Shown one piece after another: positions 21,277 to 30,716 of a stretch of 64,000 nucleotides of DNA. Both the position numbers and the translations under genes were made by a program. The notes beneath the pieces are model-generated. The model had not been told where the DNA came from, did no database searches, and saw nothing but the letters and a program-made list of their open reading frames with translations. The DNA lies in contig NZ_FO704551.1 of NCBI RefSeq assembly GCF_000968175.1, positions 1,488,001 to 1,552,000 of the forward strand, written 5' to 3'. Numbering within the stretch: position 1 is the first letter of the stretch; every line of letters begins with the position of its first letter. The stretch is from Xenorhabdus poinarii G6 (GTDB taxonomy: Bacteria; Pseudomonadota; Gammaproteobacteria; Enterobacterales; Enterobacteriaceae).

Positions 21277-22170
21277 ATGAAGAAAGTGGGTTTGAGAATT
21301 GATGTAGATACTTATCGGGGCACTAAGGAAGGTGTACCACGGTTGCTTGAGACTTTACAAAAGCACCATATTCAAGCCAGCTTTTTTTTCAGTGTCGGCC
21401 CAGACAATATGGGGCGTCATTTATGGCGGTTGTTGCGTCCTAAATTTTTCTGGAAGATGCTGAGATCAAATGCCACAGCACTTTATGGTCTGGATATTTT
21501 GTTGGCGGGTACGGCCTGGCCGGGGAAGAAGATTGCAAAAGATCTGGGGCATTTGATGAAGCAAACGATGGATGCAGGTCATGAAATCGGCTTGCATGCC
21601 TGGGATCATCAAGCCTGGCAGGCGAAAGTGGAACGCTGGTCAGAAGATGAATTAGCAGAACAAGTAAAATTAGGCGTCGATGCGTTAGAACAGGCAACTG
21701 GGAAGGTTGTCACTTGTTCAGCCGTTGCGGGGTGGCGGGCGGATGAACGTGTCGTGGCGGTCAAACAACCGTTTAATTTTGATTACAACAGTGATTGTCG
21801 GGGAACACATCCATTCAGGCCACTGTTACCTGATGGGCATGTAGGTACCGTACAAATTCCTGTCACATTACCCACCTATGATGAAGTTGTGGGGACATTA
21901 GTCAACGATGCGAATTTTAATCACTTTATTCTTGATGCCATCAAACATGATCAAGGTGTTCCTGTTTATACGATCCACACCGAAGTCGAAGGAATGTCGA
22001 AATCTTTACAGTTTCAAACTTTGCTGAATATGCTTTATCAACACAATATTAAATTTTGTAAATTAAGTCAGTTACTACCAGAAAATAGAGATTCACTGCC
22101 TGTCGGGAAAATTGTTCGCTCGGATTTTCCCGGTCGTGAAGGTTGGTTAGGTTGTCAACAAGAGGTGTAA
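21277..22170 (+). CDS. arnD: 4-deoxy-4-formamido-L-arabinose-phosphoundecaprenol deformylase ArnD
   Basis: A 297-residue polysaccharide-deacetylase (NodB-like) family enzyme that removes the formyl group from the undecaprenyl-linked sugar, making the pathway irreversible. The metal-binding Asp is in [10 protein letters not shown] near the N terminus, and the His pair lies in [21 protein letters not shown] follows as the next conserved block. AGAAGGA precedes the ATG. It sits 41 nt after arnA and 7 nt before arnT. Confidence 0.95.
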   Translation: MKKVGLRIDVDTYRGTKEGVPRLLETLQKHHIQASFFFSVGPDNMGRHLWRLLRPKFFWKMLRSNATALYGLDILLAGTAWPGKKIAKDLGHLMKQTMDAGHEIGLHAWDHQAWQAKVERWSEDELAEQVKLGVDALEQATGKVVTCSAVAGWRADERVVAVKQPFNFDYNSDCRGTHPFRPLLPDGHVGTVQIPVTLPTYDEVVGTLVNDANFNHFILDAIKHDQGVPVYTIHTEVEGMSKSLQFQTLLNMLYQHNIKFCKLSQLLPENRDSLPVGKIVRSDFPGREGWLGCQQEV

Positions 22171-22177
22171 CGTAAAC

Positions 22178-23836
22178 ATGTTGAATATTAGGACGAGTAA
22201 AGCAGGAGCCATTTTGATGGCTCTTTTTTTTGTTCTTACTTACTTATTGCCTCTGAACAGCCGTCTATTATGGCAGCCAGATGAAACCCGTTATGCGGAA
22301 ATTAGCCGGGAAATGTTGCAACGTGGCGATTGGATAGTCCCTTACTTTTTAGATGTTCGTTATTTTGAAAAACCCGTAGCAGGGTATTGGGTGAACAATA
22401 TCAGCCAATGGATTTTTGGTGACAATAATTTTGCTGTTCGTTTTGGTTCCGTGTTCAGCATTCTCATCAGTGCGTTGCTTTTGGCTCGTTTGGCCATGAT
22501 GATGTGGCAATGTCGTCAGACTGCGTTTGTCTCCAGCCTGATTTATATTTCCATGTTTATTGTCCTGAGCATTGGTTCTTATAGTGTGCTCGATCCGATG
22601 TTCTCTTTATGGGTGACAGCAGGGATCGTGAGCTGTTATTGGACACTCAAGGCGGTTACGACCAAAGAGCGGAGCCTGGCCTGGTGCGTCTTGGGGTTAA
22701 CTTGTGGTATGGCTTTTATGACGAAAGGATTTTTGGCATTTGCGCTGCCCGTGTTAGCCATGATACCGATCACAATGTATCTGAAGCGGTTTCAGGAAAT
22801 GGTGCGTTTCGGGTCTCTTGCCGTCCTTTCTGCTATTTTAATTAGTTTACCGTGGGTGATTGCTATTGCTCTGCGTGAACCGGATTATTGGCATTATTTC
22901 TTTTGGGTCGAACACATCCAGCGTTTTGCTTCTGAAAATGCTCAGCATATAGCGCCCGTTTGGTATTACTTACCGATATTGATCCTGGGGGTGATCCCGT
23001 GGTTAGGATTACTGCCTGGTGCTTTGATTAAGAGCTGGAAGGAGAAAAAAAGTCATCCAGAAATGTTTTTCCTGTTTTGTTGGTTTGTGATCCCATTCAT
23101 ATTTTTTAGTATCGCAAAAGGGAAACTGCCGACTTACGTTTTACCTTTTATCGGCCCTTTAGCGTTGATGATGGCAAAATATGGTGTTGATTGTGTTAAA
23201 AATGGCAATATGAAGGCGTTGAGAACAAATGGGCTGGTGAATGTCTTCATCGGATTGCTTGCCATTTTGATCCTGTTTGCCTTGCAATACTTAAAAACCC
23301 CCCCGTTTTATCAGCCGACAGAGTGGTTGAAATGGATCACAGGAATTCTTGCCTTTGGCGTTTGGGGGACAGTGGGTTATCTGTGTTTCATGCGTAATGG
23401 TAAATATTGGTTATGGGCGGCGGCTTGCTCCATTATGCTCAGCCTGTCGATAGGCCGTGCATTACCTGATCGGATAATAAACGCCAAACTTCCGCAGCAT
23501 TTCATCCAACAAAATGAAAAAGAGTTAGCAGACAGTCAATATATCCTGGTTAGATCTGTTGGCGTTGGTGCCGCAATTGCGTGGGAATTAAAACGCAGTG
23601 ATATTTATCTATTTGATCGTACTGGGGAATTAGAGTATGGGCTTAATTATCCTGATAGCCAACATCGATATATCACAGATACCGCGTTACCTGCGTGGTT
23701 AGCGAAAGCGCGTCAAGAAGGTCAGGTTGCCATTGTTTTTCTCTTATCTGCACAGGAGAAATTGCCTGAATTACCCGAGCCAGACGTTGTACGACGTAGC
23801 AATAGGCTTGTACTTATGATTTATAAAAAACAGTGA
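22178..23836 (+). CDS. arnT: Undecaprenyl phosphate-alpha-L-Ara4N transferase ArnT
   Basis: A 552-residue GT83-family integral membrane glycosyltransferase that attaches L-Ara4N to lipid A on the periplasmic face, lowering negative charge and raising resistance to polymyxin and host cationic peptides. About twelve hydrophobic helices are visible; the catalytic acidic loop is [16 protein letters not shown] near residues 31-46, with [13 protein letters not shown] following. A soluble C-terminal domain ends the protein. The stop overlaps the start region of arnE. In insect-pathogenic relatives this pathway is known to matter for surviving host peptides; that relevance is inference here. Confidence 0.96.
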   Translation: MLNIRTSKAGAILMALFFVLTYLLPLNSRLLWQPDETRYAEISREMLQRGDWIVPYFLDVRYFEKPVAGYWVNNISQWIFGDNNFAVRFGSVFSILISALLLARLAMMMWQCRQTAFVSSLIYISMFIVLSIGSYSVLDPMFSLWVTAGIVSCYWTLKAVTTKERSLAWCVLGLTCGMAFMTKGFLAFALPVLAMIPITMYLKRFQEMVRFGSLAVLSAILISLPWVIAIALREPDYWHYFFWVEHIQRFASENAQHIAPVWYYLPILILGVIPWLGLLPGALIKSWKEKKSHPEMFFLFCWFVIPFIFFSIAKGKLPTYVLPFIGPLALMMAKYGVDCVKNGNMKALRTNGLVNVFIGLLAILILFALQYLKTPPFYQPTEWLKWITGILAFGVWGTVGYLCFMRNGKYWLWAAACSIMLSLSIGRALPDRIINAKLPQHFIQQNEKELADSQYILVRSVGVGAAIAWELKRSDIYLFDRTGELEYGLNYPDSQHRYITDTALPAWLAKARQEGQVAIVFLLSAQEKLPELPEPDVVRRSNRLVLMIYKKQ

Positions 23837-24180
23837 TGAGCAGTAATATAACCTTATTGATTTTAGTCAGTTTACTCACCTGCCTGGGGCAGTTATGTCA
23901 GAAACAGGCGGTGATGTGTTGGCAGAAAGAGACTCCCTATAAAAGGGTTTCTATGGTGATGTGGTTATTTAGTGCGATTCTTCTGTTGGGTATTGGGATG
24001 ATATTTTGGTTGCGATTATTGCAATTTTTGCCACTCAGTATTGCTTACCCTATGCTTAGTATTAATTTTGTTGTCGTGACTTTAATGGGGCAGTTTTTGT
24101 ATCGGGAAAAAGTGGGGCTAAAACACTGGCTGGGGGTTTTGGCAATTATGGTTGGGATTCTATTAATGAGTTTGAGTTAA
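23836..24180 (+). CDS. arnE: L-Ara4N-phosphoundecaprenol flippase subunit ArnE
   Basis: A 114-residue four-helix protein of the small multidrug resistance-like (EamA/SMR) group that, with ArnF, moves the lipid-linked sugar across the inner membrane. [12 protein letters not shown] near the N terminus and [15 protein letters not shown] are family motifs. The arnT stop overlaps this start (TGATGA); a GTG one codon earlier is an alternative. Its stop shares a base with the arnF start. Confidence 0.92.
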   Translation: MSSNITLLILVSLLTCLGQLCQKQAVMCWQKETPYKRVSMVMWLFSAILLLGIGMIFWLRLLQFLPLSIAYPMLSINFVVVTLMGQFLYREKVGLKHWLGVLAIMVGILLMSLS

Positions 24181-24575
24181 TGAAGGGTTACCTCTGGGGT
24201 GTGGCGAGTGTTTTATTGATCACGGCGGCACAATTATTATTGAAATGGGGCGTTGTCCGTCTGGCAGATTTTTCGTTGTCAAGACATTGGCTGGATACTG
24301 ACTGGCTTTGGGCAAATTATCATCTTTTGCTGATGATGATGGCAGGGTTGGCGGGTTATGCACTGTCCATGCTATGTTGGTTTTTCACCTTGAAATACTT
24401 GCCATTGAATAAAGCATACCCCATGATCAGCCTGAGCTATGTTTCTGTTTTTTTAATGGCTGTTCTATTACCCTGGTTTAATGAAACCCTCTCGTTGTTA
24501 AAGATATTGGGTATTTTTTTTATTCTATTGGGCATTTGGCTCATTAGTAGGCCGGAAACAAAACGATCGCATTAA
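24180..24575 (+). CDS. arnF: L-Ara4N-phosphoundecaprenol flippase subunit ArnF
   Basis: A 131-residue partner of ArnE with four predicted transmembrane helices. It shows the paralogous motif [15 protein letters not shown] and an early AAQLLLKWG segment. Its ATG overlaps the arnE stop (TAATG). It is the last gene of the arn operon, 60 nt before nlpC; no clear terminator is seen between them, so read-through into nlpC is possible. Confidence 0.92.
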   Translation: MKGYLWGVASVLLITAAQLLLKWGVVRLADFSLSRHWLDTDWLWANYHLLLMMMAGLAGYALSMLCWFFTLKYLPLNKAYPMISLSYVSVFLMAVLLPWFNETLSLLKILGIFFILLGIWLISRPETKRSH

Positions 24576-24635
24576 TGATTTTGATAAAGTTTATTATTTC
24601 TATATGTTTCTATTATGTTGACTGAGGGAAAGCAG

Positions 24636-25121
24636 ATGATAATAAGAATGAGGCATGTGTGCTTATTATTGAGTTTGCTTATCGTAGGCTGTTCTAGCCC
24701 TGTTCCCAAATCTCATTCGCCGGCGTCGAAGGCGGCGCTCTCTGATCCCATCATGGTTATCTCGCAGTTAAAAGATCAATTTGAACAGTGGCATAATACG
24801 CCATACCGCTACGGTGGTTTGAATAAACATGGGATTGACTGTTCTGGCTTTGTTTACCGAACCTTTCATGACCGTTTTAATATTCTGTTGCCTCGGACGA
24901 CTAGCGAACAATCCAAATTAGGCACACGGATCAGCAAAGATGATCTGATGCCGGGGGATTTGGTCTTTTTCAAAACGGGGGGTGGTAAAAGTGAATTGCA
25001 TGTGGGGATTTATGATACGCACCATGAATTTATTCATGCATCCACAAGCAAAGGGGTCATCCGTTCTTCTCTTGATAATGTGTATTGGCGGCGTGTCTTT
25101 TGGCAGGCGCGTAGATTATGA
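24636..25121 (+). CDS. nlpC: NlpC/P60-family lipoprotein (probable peptidoglycan endopeptidase)
   Basis: A 161-residue lipoprotein with lipobox LIVGC after a short hydrophobic signal. The NlpC/P60 domain shows the catalytic Cys in GIDCSGFVYRTF, the His in ELHVGIYD, and the third polar residue His in FIHASTSKGV. Such enzymes cut D-gamma-Glu-diaminopimelate or related bonds in murein peptides. The ATG at 24636 was preferred to one 21 nt upstream since GAGGGAAAG lies just before it. In E. coli nlpC also adjoins btuD; here the arn operon lies between them. Confidence 0.9.
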   Translation: MIIRMRHVCLLLSLLIVGCSSPVPKSHSPASKAALSDPIMVISQLKDQFEQWHNTPYRYGGLNKHGIDCSGFVYRTFHDRFNILLPRTTSEQSKLGTRISKDDLMPGDLVFFKTGGGKSELHVGIYDTHHEFIHASTSKGVIRSSLDNVYWRRVFWQARRL

Positions 25122-25142
25122 CTTTCTTTGAATCTTCTTCCC

Positions 25143-25180
25143 GATCCTTATTTTCCCTCGCATGGCGAGGGGAAAATAAG
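25143..25180. terminator. nlpC/hmuV terminator hairpin; copy 1 of a dispersed repeat
   Basis: CTTATTTTCCCTCGC (25147-25161) pairs with GCGAGGGGAAAATAAG (25165-25180) with one bulged base. It lies between the convergent nlpC and hmuV, A-rich on one side and T-rich on the other, so it can end both transcripts. A similar 36-nt sequence occurs at 59906-59941. Confidence 0.8.
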
Positions 25181-25978
25181 TTATTGTCTGAGATAAATTT
25201 GTGGCTGGTCAGTTTCAGGGTGTTGCATCACCCCTAAATCGGCCTGATACCATTGTTTAAGAATATCGTCACGCAGTACATCATGTGGTGTGCCGGATGC
25301 CACTAATCGCCCTTTGTGCAGCAGAATAATTTTATCAGCATAGAGTGCCGCAAGATTTAAATCATGGAGTACACAACAGACAGCAATGGGTTGCCGCCGC
25401 GTTAGGCGGTGAACCAGTCGCAGGGTATGTTGCTGGTGATAAAGATCCAATGCTGACGTGGGTTCATCCAAAAACAGACAAGATTCTGTTGGCTCAGGAT
25501 GCCAAAGTTGAGCCAAAACCCTTGCCAGTTGAACCCGCTGTTGCTCTCCCCCCGATAGGTGCTGATAATTCCTGCTTCTCAGTTCCTCACATTCTGTTAA
25601 CGCAATGGCTTCATCGATGGCGGTCATCTTGTGCGCATTTCCGTGGGGAACACGCCCCATGGCGATGACTTCTTCCACACTAAAAGGAAAAGAGAGAGAA
25701 CTGTATTGCCGCATGACTGCGCGAATGCGAGCTAATGGCTGAGTTGGCCAGTGAGAAATAGGGATGCCTTTTAATAAGCAGAGTCCTGCATTGGGGGGAA
25801 TGTAGCCAGTTAACAGACGCAATAACGTGGATTTTCCTGCTCCATTTGGACCAATAATTGCGACAACTTCGCCTTGACGAATCGAAAGAGAAACATCGTT
25901 GATTATTTGGCGCTGCCCGATGAAATAATGCAGATTTCGAGCCTCAATGACAGGAGTTGATATGCTCGGTTTCATCAT
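25181..25978 (-). CDS. hmuV: Haemin ABC transporter ATPase HmuV
   Basis: A 265-residue ABC ATPase powering haem import through HmuU. Walker [10 protein letters not shown] lies near residues 42-50, signature [12 protein letters not shown], Walker [13 protein letters not shown], switch VLHDLNLA. The two leading ATG codons overlap the hmuU stop (ATGA). Last gene of the hmuS-T-U-V series, closed by the hairpin at 25147-25180. Confidence 0.94.
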   Translation of the reverse strand: MMKPSISTPVIEARNLHYFIGQRQIINDVSLSIRQGEVVAIIGPNGAGKSTLLRLLTGYIPPNAGLCLLKGIPISHWPTQPLARIRAVMRQYSSLSFPFSVEEVIAMGRVPHGNAHKMTAIDEAIALTECEELRSRNYQHLSGGEQQRVQLARVLAQLWHPEPTESCLFLDEPTSALDLYHQQHTLRLVHRLTRRQPIAVCCVLHDLNLAALYADKIILLHKGRLVASGTPHDVLRDDILKQWYQADLGVMQHPETDQPQIYLRQ

Positions 25979-26976
25979 AAACGGCCTCCTGATGGCTTAA
26001 GAATAAGCCATAAAAAATAGGGGGCGCCGATCAACGCTGTGATAAGACCAACCGGCATTTCAGCAGGAGAAACCCATGTTCTGGCCAATGTATCTGCTGT
26101 TAACAAAAGACATGCCCCTCCCAGCGCAGATATCGGCAGTAACCAGGTATGATCCCCTCCGAATTTGAGTCTGGCAAGGTGCGGGATAACTAATCCAATG
26201 AAACCAATGACACCCGTTAAAGCAACCGCACAGCCGACTAATAAGGCACTTAGCAGTAATAATTGGTATTTTGTGCGTTGGACATTAACGCCTAAATAGT
26301 GGGCTTCCTCATCGCCTAATTGCAGTAAATTGAGTTTCCGGGACTGGCTAAACGCCAGTATACAAACGGGAATAATAAATAATGCGGTAATCGTCAGGGT
26401 TGGCCACGCTATTTGACTAAGTGATCCCATCATCCAAATAGAAAACTGGCGTAATTGTTGGTCGTTACTGATATAACTCAATACGCCAATGAATGATGCA
26501 CATAATGCATTGATGGCGATACCTGCAAGTAGTAGTTTTGACAGATTACCGTGGTTATATTTGTTAAGAATAAATATCAGGGATGATACCCATAAACTGC
26601 CAATAAAAGCAGCAACAATATGCCCGTATAACGCGATGCTGGCGGGTAGACTGAAAGGCAGAACAATCACCATAGCGACAGTCAATGCCGCCCCGCTACT
26701 GATCCCTAGTAAGCCCGGGTCAGCCAGAGGATTGCGAAATAACCCTTGCATTATGGCACCGGATACAGCCAGTGCAATGCCGACCAGGATCGCCAGCAAG
26801 ATACGTGGTAATCGAATGTTTAACCAAATCTGCCACTGAGTGTCCTCCAAAGAGGACTCCCACAGTGTTTTAAAGGAAAGCGGTAATGCTCCCATATTTG
26901 CTGAGCTGATTGCTAAAAAGAACAGCAACACCCCCAGGATCATCAAACCCAAAGTGGGGGATTGAGAACGACTCAT
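25975..26976 (-). CDS. hmuU: Haemin ABC transporter permease HmuU
   Basis: A 333-residue FecCD-family permease with about ten helices, paralogous to BtuC in this window. [30 protein letters not shown] and [15 protein letters not shown] segments are visible, and [11 protein letters not shown] marks the coupling region. It passes haem across the inner membrane. Overlaps hmuT and hmuV by ATGA at each end. Confidence 0.94.
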   Translation of the reverse strand: MSRSQSPTLGLMILGVLLFFLAISSANMGALPLSFKTLWESSLEDTQWQIWLNIRLPRILLAILVGIALAVSGAIMQGLFRNPLADPGLLGISSGAALTVAMVIVLPFSLPASIALYGHIVAAFIGSLWVSSLIFILNKYNHGNLSKLLLAGIAINALCASFIGVLSYISNDQQLRQFSIWMMGSLSQIAWPTLTITALFIIPVCILAFSQSRKLNLLQLGDEEAHYLGVNVQRTKYQLLLLSALLVGCAVALTGVIGFIGLVIPHLARLKFGGDHTWLLPISALGGACLLLTADTLARTWVSPAEMPVGLITALIGAPYFLWLILKPSGGRL

Positions 26977-27791
26977 TGCACTTTCTCCGCAACATCACGG
27001 ACTTGTTTCATCACCGTTGGTGTTTGCAAACTAAACCCAAGCAAACCCATTTCATCAACTACCACAACCTGTTTTTTCTTTCCAGCTGGCGTGAAACTTA
27101 ATCCGGGAAGCTGCCAGACTTTATCCATCCCCCCCAACGTTTTTAGCCCTTCGGTGCTGATCAGTAACAAATCTGGTTTACTGGCAATAACCCCTTCCTG
27201 CGATAATGGACGGTATCCTTTAAAGCCTTGCATGGCATTTTTTGCACCAAGGGTGCGGATAATCTGATCTGCTGCTGTTTCTTGCCCCGCCGCCATTGGC
27301 ATGATACCACCGTGACTCATGACAAAAACGATTTTAGTGGGAATCGCAGACGTGGTTATGCTGGCTAACTGTTGCCGATATTGGGCAACCAGTTCCTGAC
27401 CCCGTTTTTCCTGGTTGACCGCCCTGGCGACGGTCATAATTTTTTCAGGAACGGCTTCTAACGAGGTTTCGCTGGTCACTTTAATGACTTTTACACCCGA
27501 ATCTTCAACTTGCTTGAGTGCCAGAGAAGGCTGAGCTGATTCACTGGTGATCACCAGTGAGGGGCGCATGGATAAAATCCCTTCTGCATTCAACATTCTC
27601 ATATACCCGATATCGGGTAGAGAAAGCAGTGCTTTGGGGTTTAGGCTGGTGCTGTCCCTTGCAACAACATGCTGTCCTTCGCCAAGAGCAAAAACAATTT
27701 CAGACACATCGCCACCAATTGTCACAATGCGTTCAGTAGAGAACGCGTTGCAAGAGAGGGTCAGCATAAATGTTAGAAGCCATTTTTTCAT
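26973..27791 (-). CDS. hmuT: Periplasmic haemin-binding protein HmuT
   Basis: A 272-residue cluster A-II solute-binding protein with a signal peptide (KKWLLTFMLTLSCNAFS) cleaved near residue 19-21. ERIVTIGGDVSEIVFALGEG and VARDSTSLNPKALLSLPDIGYMR are typical of HmuT/HutB haem carriers; the Tyr in GYMR near the latter is a likely haem contact. I chose the ATG at 27791, which overlaps the hmuS stop by ATGA, over a GTG three codons upstream. Confidence 0.92.
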   Translation of the reverse strand: MKKWLLTFMLTLSCNAFSTERIVTIGGDVSEIVFALGEGQHVVARDSTSLNPKALLSLPDIGYMRMLNAEGILSMRPSLVITSESAQPSLALKQVEDSGVKVIKVTSETSLEAVPEKIMTVARAVNQEKRGQELVAQYRQQLASITTSAIPTKIVFVMSHGGIMPMAAGQETAADQIIRTLGAKNAMQGFKGYRPLSQEGVIASKPDLLLISTEGLKTLGGMDKVWQLPGLSFTPAGKKKQVVVVDEMGLLGFSLQTPTVMKQVRDVAEKVQ

Positions 27792-28861
27792 GCTAGACAC
27801 GTTTCCTGTTCTGGTTGCAGTTTAGGCAAAGCGGCGATCTGTTCGCGCCATTGGGCTTGTTCAGGCGTGCCTTCAGTACGCTGACCATACAGTTGGGCGA
27901 TTTGATTGCCATTTGCATCAAATAATTCCAGGCTGGTGACAAAACCACAGTCTGTTGGTTTGCGGGTTACCCAACTTTCGGCAATAGCACTTTCAATCAG
28001 ATGCAGAGTGAAATTGTGGTTGAAAATGTTGAGCCATTTTTGATGAGAATTTTCTGCCTGATAAGGCATCAGACGCGCCAGTTTGCCGGTGAAAATCTGA
28101 ACACAACCACGGTTTCCGACAAAGATCATGATTTCATTTTGATCTTGATGAGCGACTTCAACAAGTTTAGTTAATGCTGAATTATCAACACGATATGCCA
28201 AGTCCTCTTTCACTGCGTTGAAAATTTGTTGGCGATTAAGATTGTGGCGTTTCATCATGATAAAGAATTGATGAACGTCAGTCATTGCGCGCCATTCTTC
28301 ATCTAGCTGTACTTTCAGTTGGTCGGTGACTTCCGCATGCTCAGGGATTTCTTCCGGCTGGATCACCAGAGCAGGATTTTCATTGGTCTGGTATTTTTCG
28401 ATCAGGGCTTCCCATGCAGCCATGTCAGTATTACGGGTTGCATAAACTTTATGTAATGCATCACCCTGGCGATCAAAAAATTGAATGCTGTGGCGCAGAC
28501 CATTTTGAGCTGGTTCAACTAAAGAGAAAACGCTACTCCAGTGGTCAAAGAATAGGCGTAGGTCAAGCTCACGTGGGTTGAGGATCAAACCGACATGTGG
28601 GCTGAATTTTGTATTCTCGTAGCGTCCAATATGTTCATGAACGGCGAAGTCATTACGGGTAATCGCCTTGGTTTCACCAACTGCGGCCAGTTCCTGAAGC
28701 AGAGTAGGCGCATCAATATTTAAACGCTTTGCATCAATACCGACACGGCTATGCAATAACTCTCCTTCGCTGACATTAAGATAAGCGGCCAGATCGCGTG
28801 CGTATTTGGCTTTGTTTTCTGCTTTGGCTTGTAAGTAACGTTCATAAAGAGTTGGATTCAC
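27788..28861 (-). CDS. hmuS: Haemin transport/degradation protein HmuS
   Basis: A 357-residue cytoplasmic protein of the HemS/HmuS/ChuS family that accepts haem and, in some homologues, opens the ring to free iron. Two repeated halves are visible: EHIGRYENTKFSPHVGLILNPRELDLRLF in the first and a matching ...RGCVQIFTGKLARLMPYQAENSHQKWLNIFNHNFTLHL block in the second (key residues only quoted from each). It heads the intact part of the operon and overlaps hmuT by ATGA. Its usual upstream partner, the outer membrane receptor, survives only as a remnant. Confidence 0.93.
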   Translation of the reverse strand: MNPTLYERYLQAKAENKAKYARDLAAYLNVSEGELLHSRVGIDAKRLNIDAPTLLQELAAVGETKAITRNDFAVHEHIGRYENTKFSPHVGLILNPRELDLRLFFDHWSSVFSLVEPAQNGLRHSIQFFDRQGDALHKVYATRNTDMAAWEALIEKYQTNENPALVIQPEEIPEHAEVTDQLKVQLDEEWRAMTDVHQFFIMMKRHNLNRQQIFNAVKEDLAYRVDNSALTKLVEVAHQDQNEIMIFVGNRGCVQIFTGKLARLMPYQAENSHQKWLNIFNHNFTLHLIESAIAESWVTRKPTDCGFVTSLELFDANGNQIAQLYGQRTEGTPEQAQWREQIAALPKLQPEQETCLA

Positions 28862-28924
28862 AGTTGCTAGCTCCTTGAAAAGGGTGTTTAAAGATCATTT
28901 TTTTACAATAATACTGCTTGTTAT

Positions 28925-29340
28925 TTACCACTGGTAGCTGACGAACAATTTCGCATTACGGCCACGCTGTAGTGCCCCTTGTGATGAGTAATAGGCTTTA
29001 TCAAAAGCATTACCCAGTACAACGGAGGTAGTCAGCCCTTTGAATGTGTCATTGCCACGATAGCTGATATAGAAATCGTTCACCCCGTAACCTGTGTATT
29101 AATACAAATAACCGAACATCCCGCTGATATTTGGCAGGTGAGCTTGTCAGATCGCGTGTTACGTCAGAATAAATTTGCTGGATTTGGTCGAAAGCTGCTT
29201 TGATAGCCAATTTCTGTCGCATGCGGTTTTTCCAATAGCCGTTGACCATTAATCTTGACAAAATCGTTGGATAGTTCAGGAATAATCTGCTGCCGTAGGC
29301 GGTTGGTGTTGTAACGTTGACAATGGGCTAATTTTTCCAT
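28925..29340 (-). pseudogene. Degraded TonB-dependent haem receptor gene (hemR/hmuR remnant)
   Basis: On the minus strand the last 57 codons before a TAA at 28925-28927 read GYGVNDFYISYRG, VVLGNAFDKAYYSSQG and end RNAKLFVSYQW, closely resembling the C terminus of Yersinia HemR with its aromatic-ended last beta strand. An in-frame TAA lies just upstream (29099-29101). Beyond it only short frames survive, for example 29164-29340 (58 residues, containing LLEKPHATEIGYQSSF, which is reminiscent of a receptor barrel strand). A full receptor needs about 650-690 residues, so most of the gene has been deleted. It lies directly upstream of hmuS, its normal position. Confidence 0.85.
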
Positions 29341-29372
29341 AACCAGATTTGAACAATAATTATTTTAATATT

Positions 29373-29390
29373 GAGAATAATTATCGTTTC
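29373..29390 (-). promoter_or_regulatory. Fur-box-like sequence at the hem/hmu locus
   Basis: GAGAATAATTATCGTTTC agrees with about 12 of 19 positions of the Fur consensus and lies in an AT-rich stretch upstream of the haem receptor remnant, where a Fur site is expected in hemR-hmuSTUV operons. It may still drive hmuSTUV. Confidence 0.5.
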
Positions 29391-29473
29391 AATGATGGGT
29401 AACTTCAAGTTATTTTTTTTGCCCCTGAAATAGATAGGTAATTTATTGATTTTAATTTGTTTTATTTCATGAT

Positions 29474-29504
29474 TTCTGGCTTCAATAATCAGCAGAAGCC
29501 AGAA
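29474..29504 (-). terminator. Hairpin downstream of aroH
   Basis: TTCTGGCTTC and GAAGCCAGAA are perfect complements with an 11-nt loop, starting 13 nt past the aroH stop. The U-run expected on the minus strand is missing, so termination is only probable. Confidence 0.5.
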
Positions 29505-29516
29505 TACGGACAGAAT

Positions 29517-30563
29517 TCAGAAACGATTTTCCATCGCTTCGTTCAGGATACTGATAAATGTTTCCGTATCTTGCCAGCTAAGGCACGGATCGGTGATGGA
29601 TTGTCCGTATGTCAGAGATGCTCCTTTGATCACTTTTTGTGTTCCCTCAACTAAAAAGCTTTCCGCCATGACACCCGCAATCGCCGATGAGCCAGATTGA
29701 ATTTGCTCACCAATATTTCTTGCGATATCCAGTTGACGACGATGGATTTTCTGGCAATTAGCGTGGCTACAATCCACAATCAAACGTTCAGGCAGGTTAA
29801 ATTCACGTAATTTGTGGCAGGCGGTGGCAATATCTTCGGCACTGTAATTCGGTTTTTTCCCGCCACGCATAATAATATGCCCATGAGGATTTCCGTGGGT
29901 CTGATAGATAGTCATCTGGCCATTTTTATCCGGGGATAAAAAAGTATGCTTAGCGCGAGCTGCCCGTATGGCGTCAATAGCGATGAGCGTATTGCCATCC
30001 GTTCCATTTTTAAAACCAACAGGACATGACAAGGCCGAAGCCATTTCCCGGTGAATCTGGCTCTCTGTTGTTCTGGCTCCAATTGCTCCCCAGCTAATTA
30101 AATCGGCAATATATTGACCGGTGACCATATCCAGAAATTCTGTAGCAGTAGGAACACCTAACGCATTAATATCAATCAAGAGCTTACGGGCAAGGGAGAT
30201 CCCTTTATTAACCTGGCAAGATCCATCCAACATGGGATCTGAAATCAAACCTTTCCAGCCGACCACTGTTCTCGGTTTTTCGAAATAAGTTCGCATGACG
30301 ATTTCTAGGTTATGTTGATATTTTGCGCGCAGAGCACGTAAATGGGCGGCATAATCAAGGGCGGCATCAACATCATGAATGGAGCAGGGACCAATAATGA
30401 CCAATAAACGTTGGTCATGGCCTGTCAGGATGGATTCAATCCGCTTTCGTGACCCGGTCACATTCTGCAATAGCTTATCTGATATAGGATATTGTTTTGC
30501 AAGTGCTGTAGGTGTTATCAAACGATCAATACGGTGGGTTCTTAATTCATCTGTTTTGTACAT
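29517..30563 (-). CDS. aroH: 3-deoxy-7-phosphoheptulonate synthase, AroH type
   Basis: A 348-residue class I DAHP synthase joining PEP and erythrose 4-phosphate, the first step of the shikimate pathway. LLVIIGPCSIHD, MRTYFEKPRTVVGWKGLI, GARTTESQIHREMAS and KNGTDGNT are diagnostic; metal ligands are the Cys of GPCSIHD and later His/Glu/Asp. The sequence is nearer to the tryptophan-sensitive AroH than to AroF or AroG, and the neighbour ppsR supports that. I see no TrpR operator in the 150 nt upstream, unlike E. coli aroH. Confidence 0.92.
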   Translation of the reverse strand: MYKTDELRTHRIDRLITPTALAKQYPISDKLLQNVTGSRKRIESILTGHDQRLLVIIGPCSIHDVDAALDYAAHLRALRAKYQHNLEIVMRTYFEKPRTVVGWKGLISDPMLDGSCQVNKGISLARKLLIDINALGVPTATEFLDMVTGQYIADLISWGAIGARTTESQIHREMASALSCPVGFKNGTDGNTLIAIDAIRAARAKHTFLSPDKNGQMTIYQTHGNPHGHIIMRGGKKPNYSAEDIATACHKLREFNLPERLIVDCSHANCQKIHRRQLDIARNIGEQIQSGSSAIAGVMAESFLVEGTQKVIKGASLTYGQSITDPCLSWQDTETFISILNEAMENRF

Positions 30564-30716
30564 ATACTTTCTCGAATTCTACTTCACATTGAGACGGTGT
30601 CTGGTGTGATCGGAAAATCACAATAACTCAACTTCTAACAAATTCAACAGAGAATCATGATATTTGTGCAAAACAGTGTCGAGAATAAATTTTGCTAAAC
30701 CCCTGGTATTTGGTAG

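Noticed and set aside
25345..25668. 107-codon plus-strand frame inside hmuV
   Set aside because: Antisense to the intact hmuV ATPase; composition follows its codons.
30564..30716. TrpR operator before aroH
   Set aside because: No ACTAGT-type core was found in the 150 nt between aroH and ppsR.
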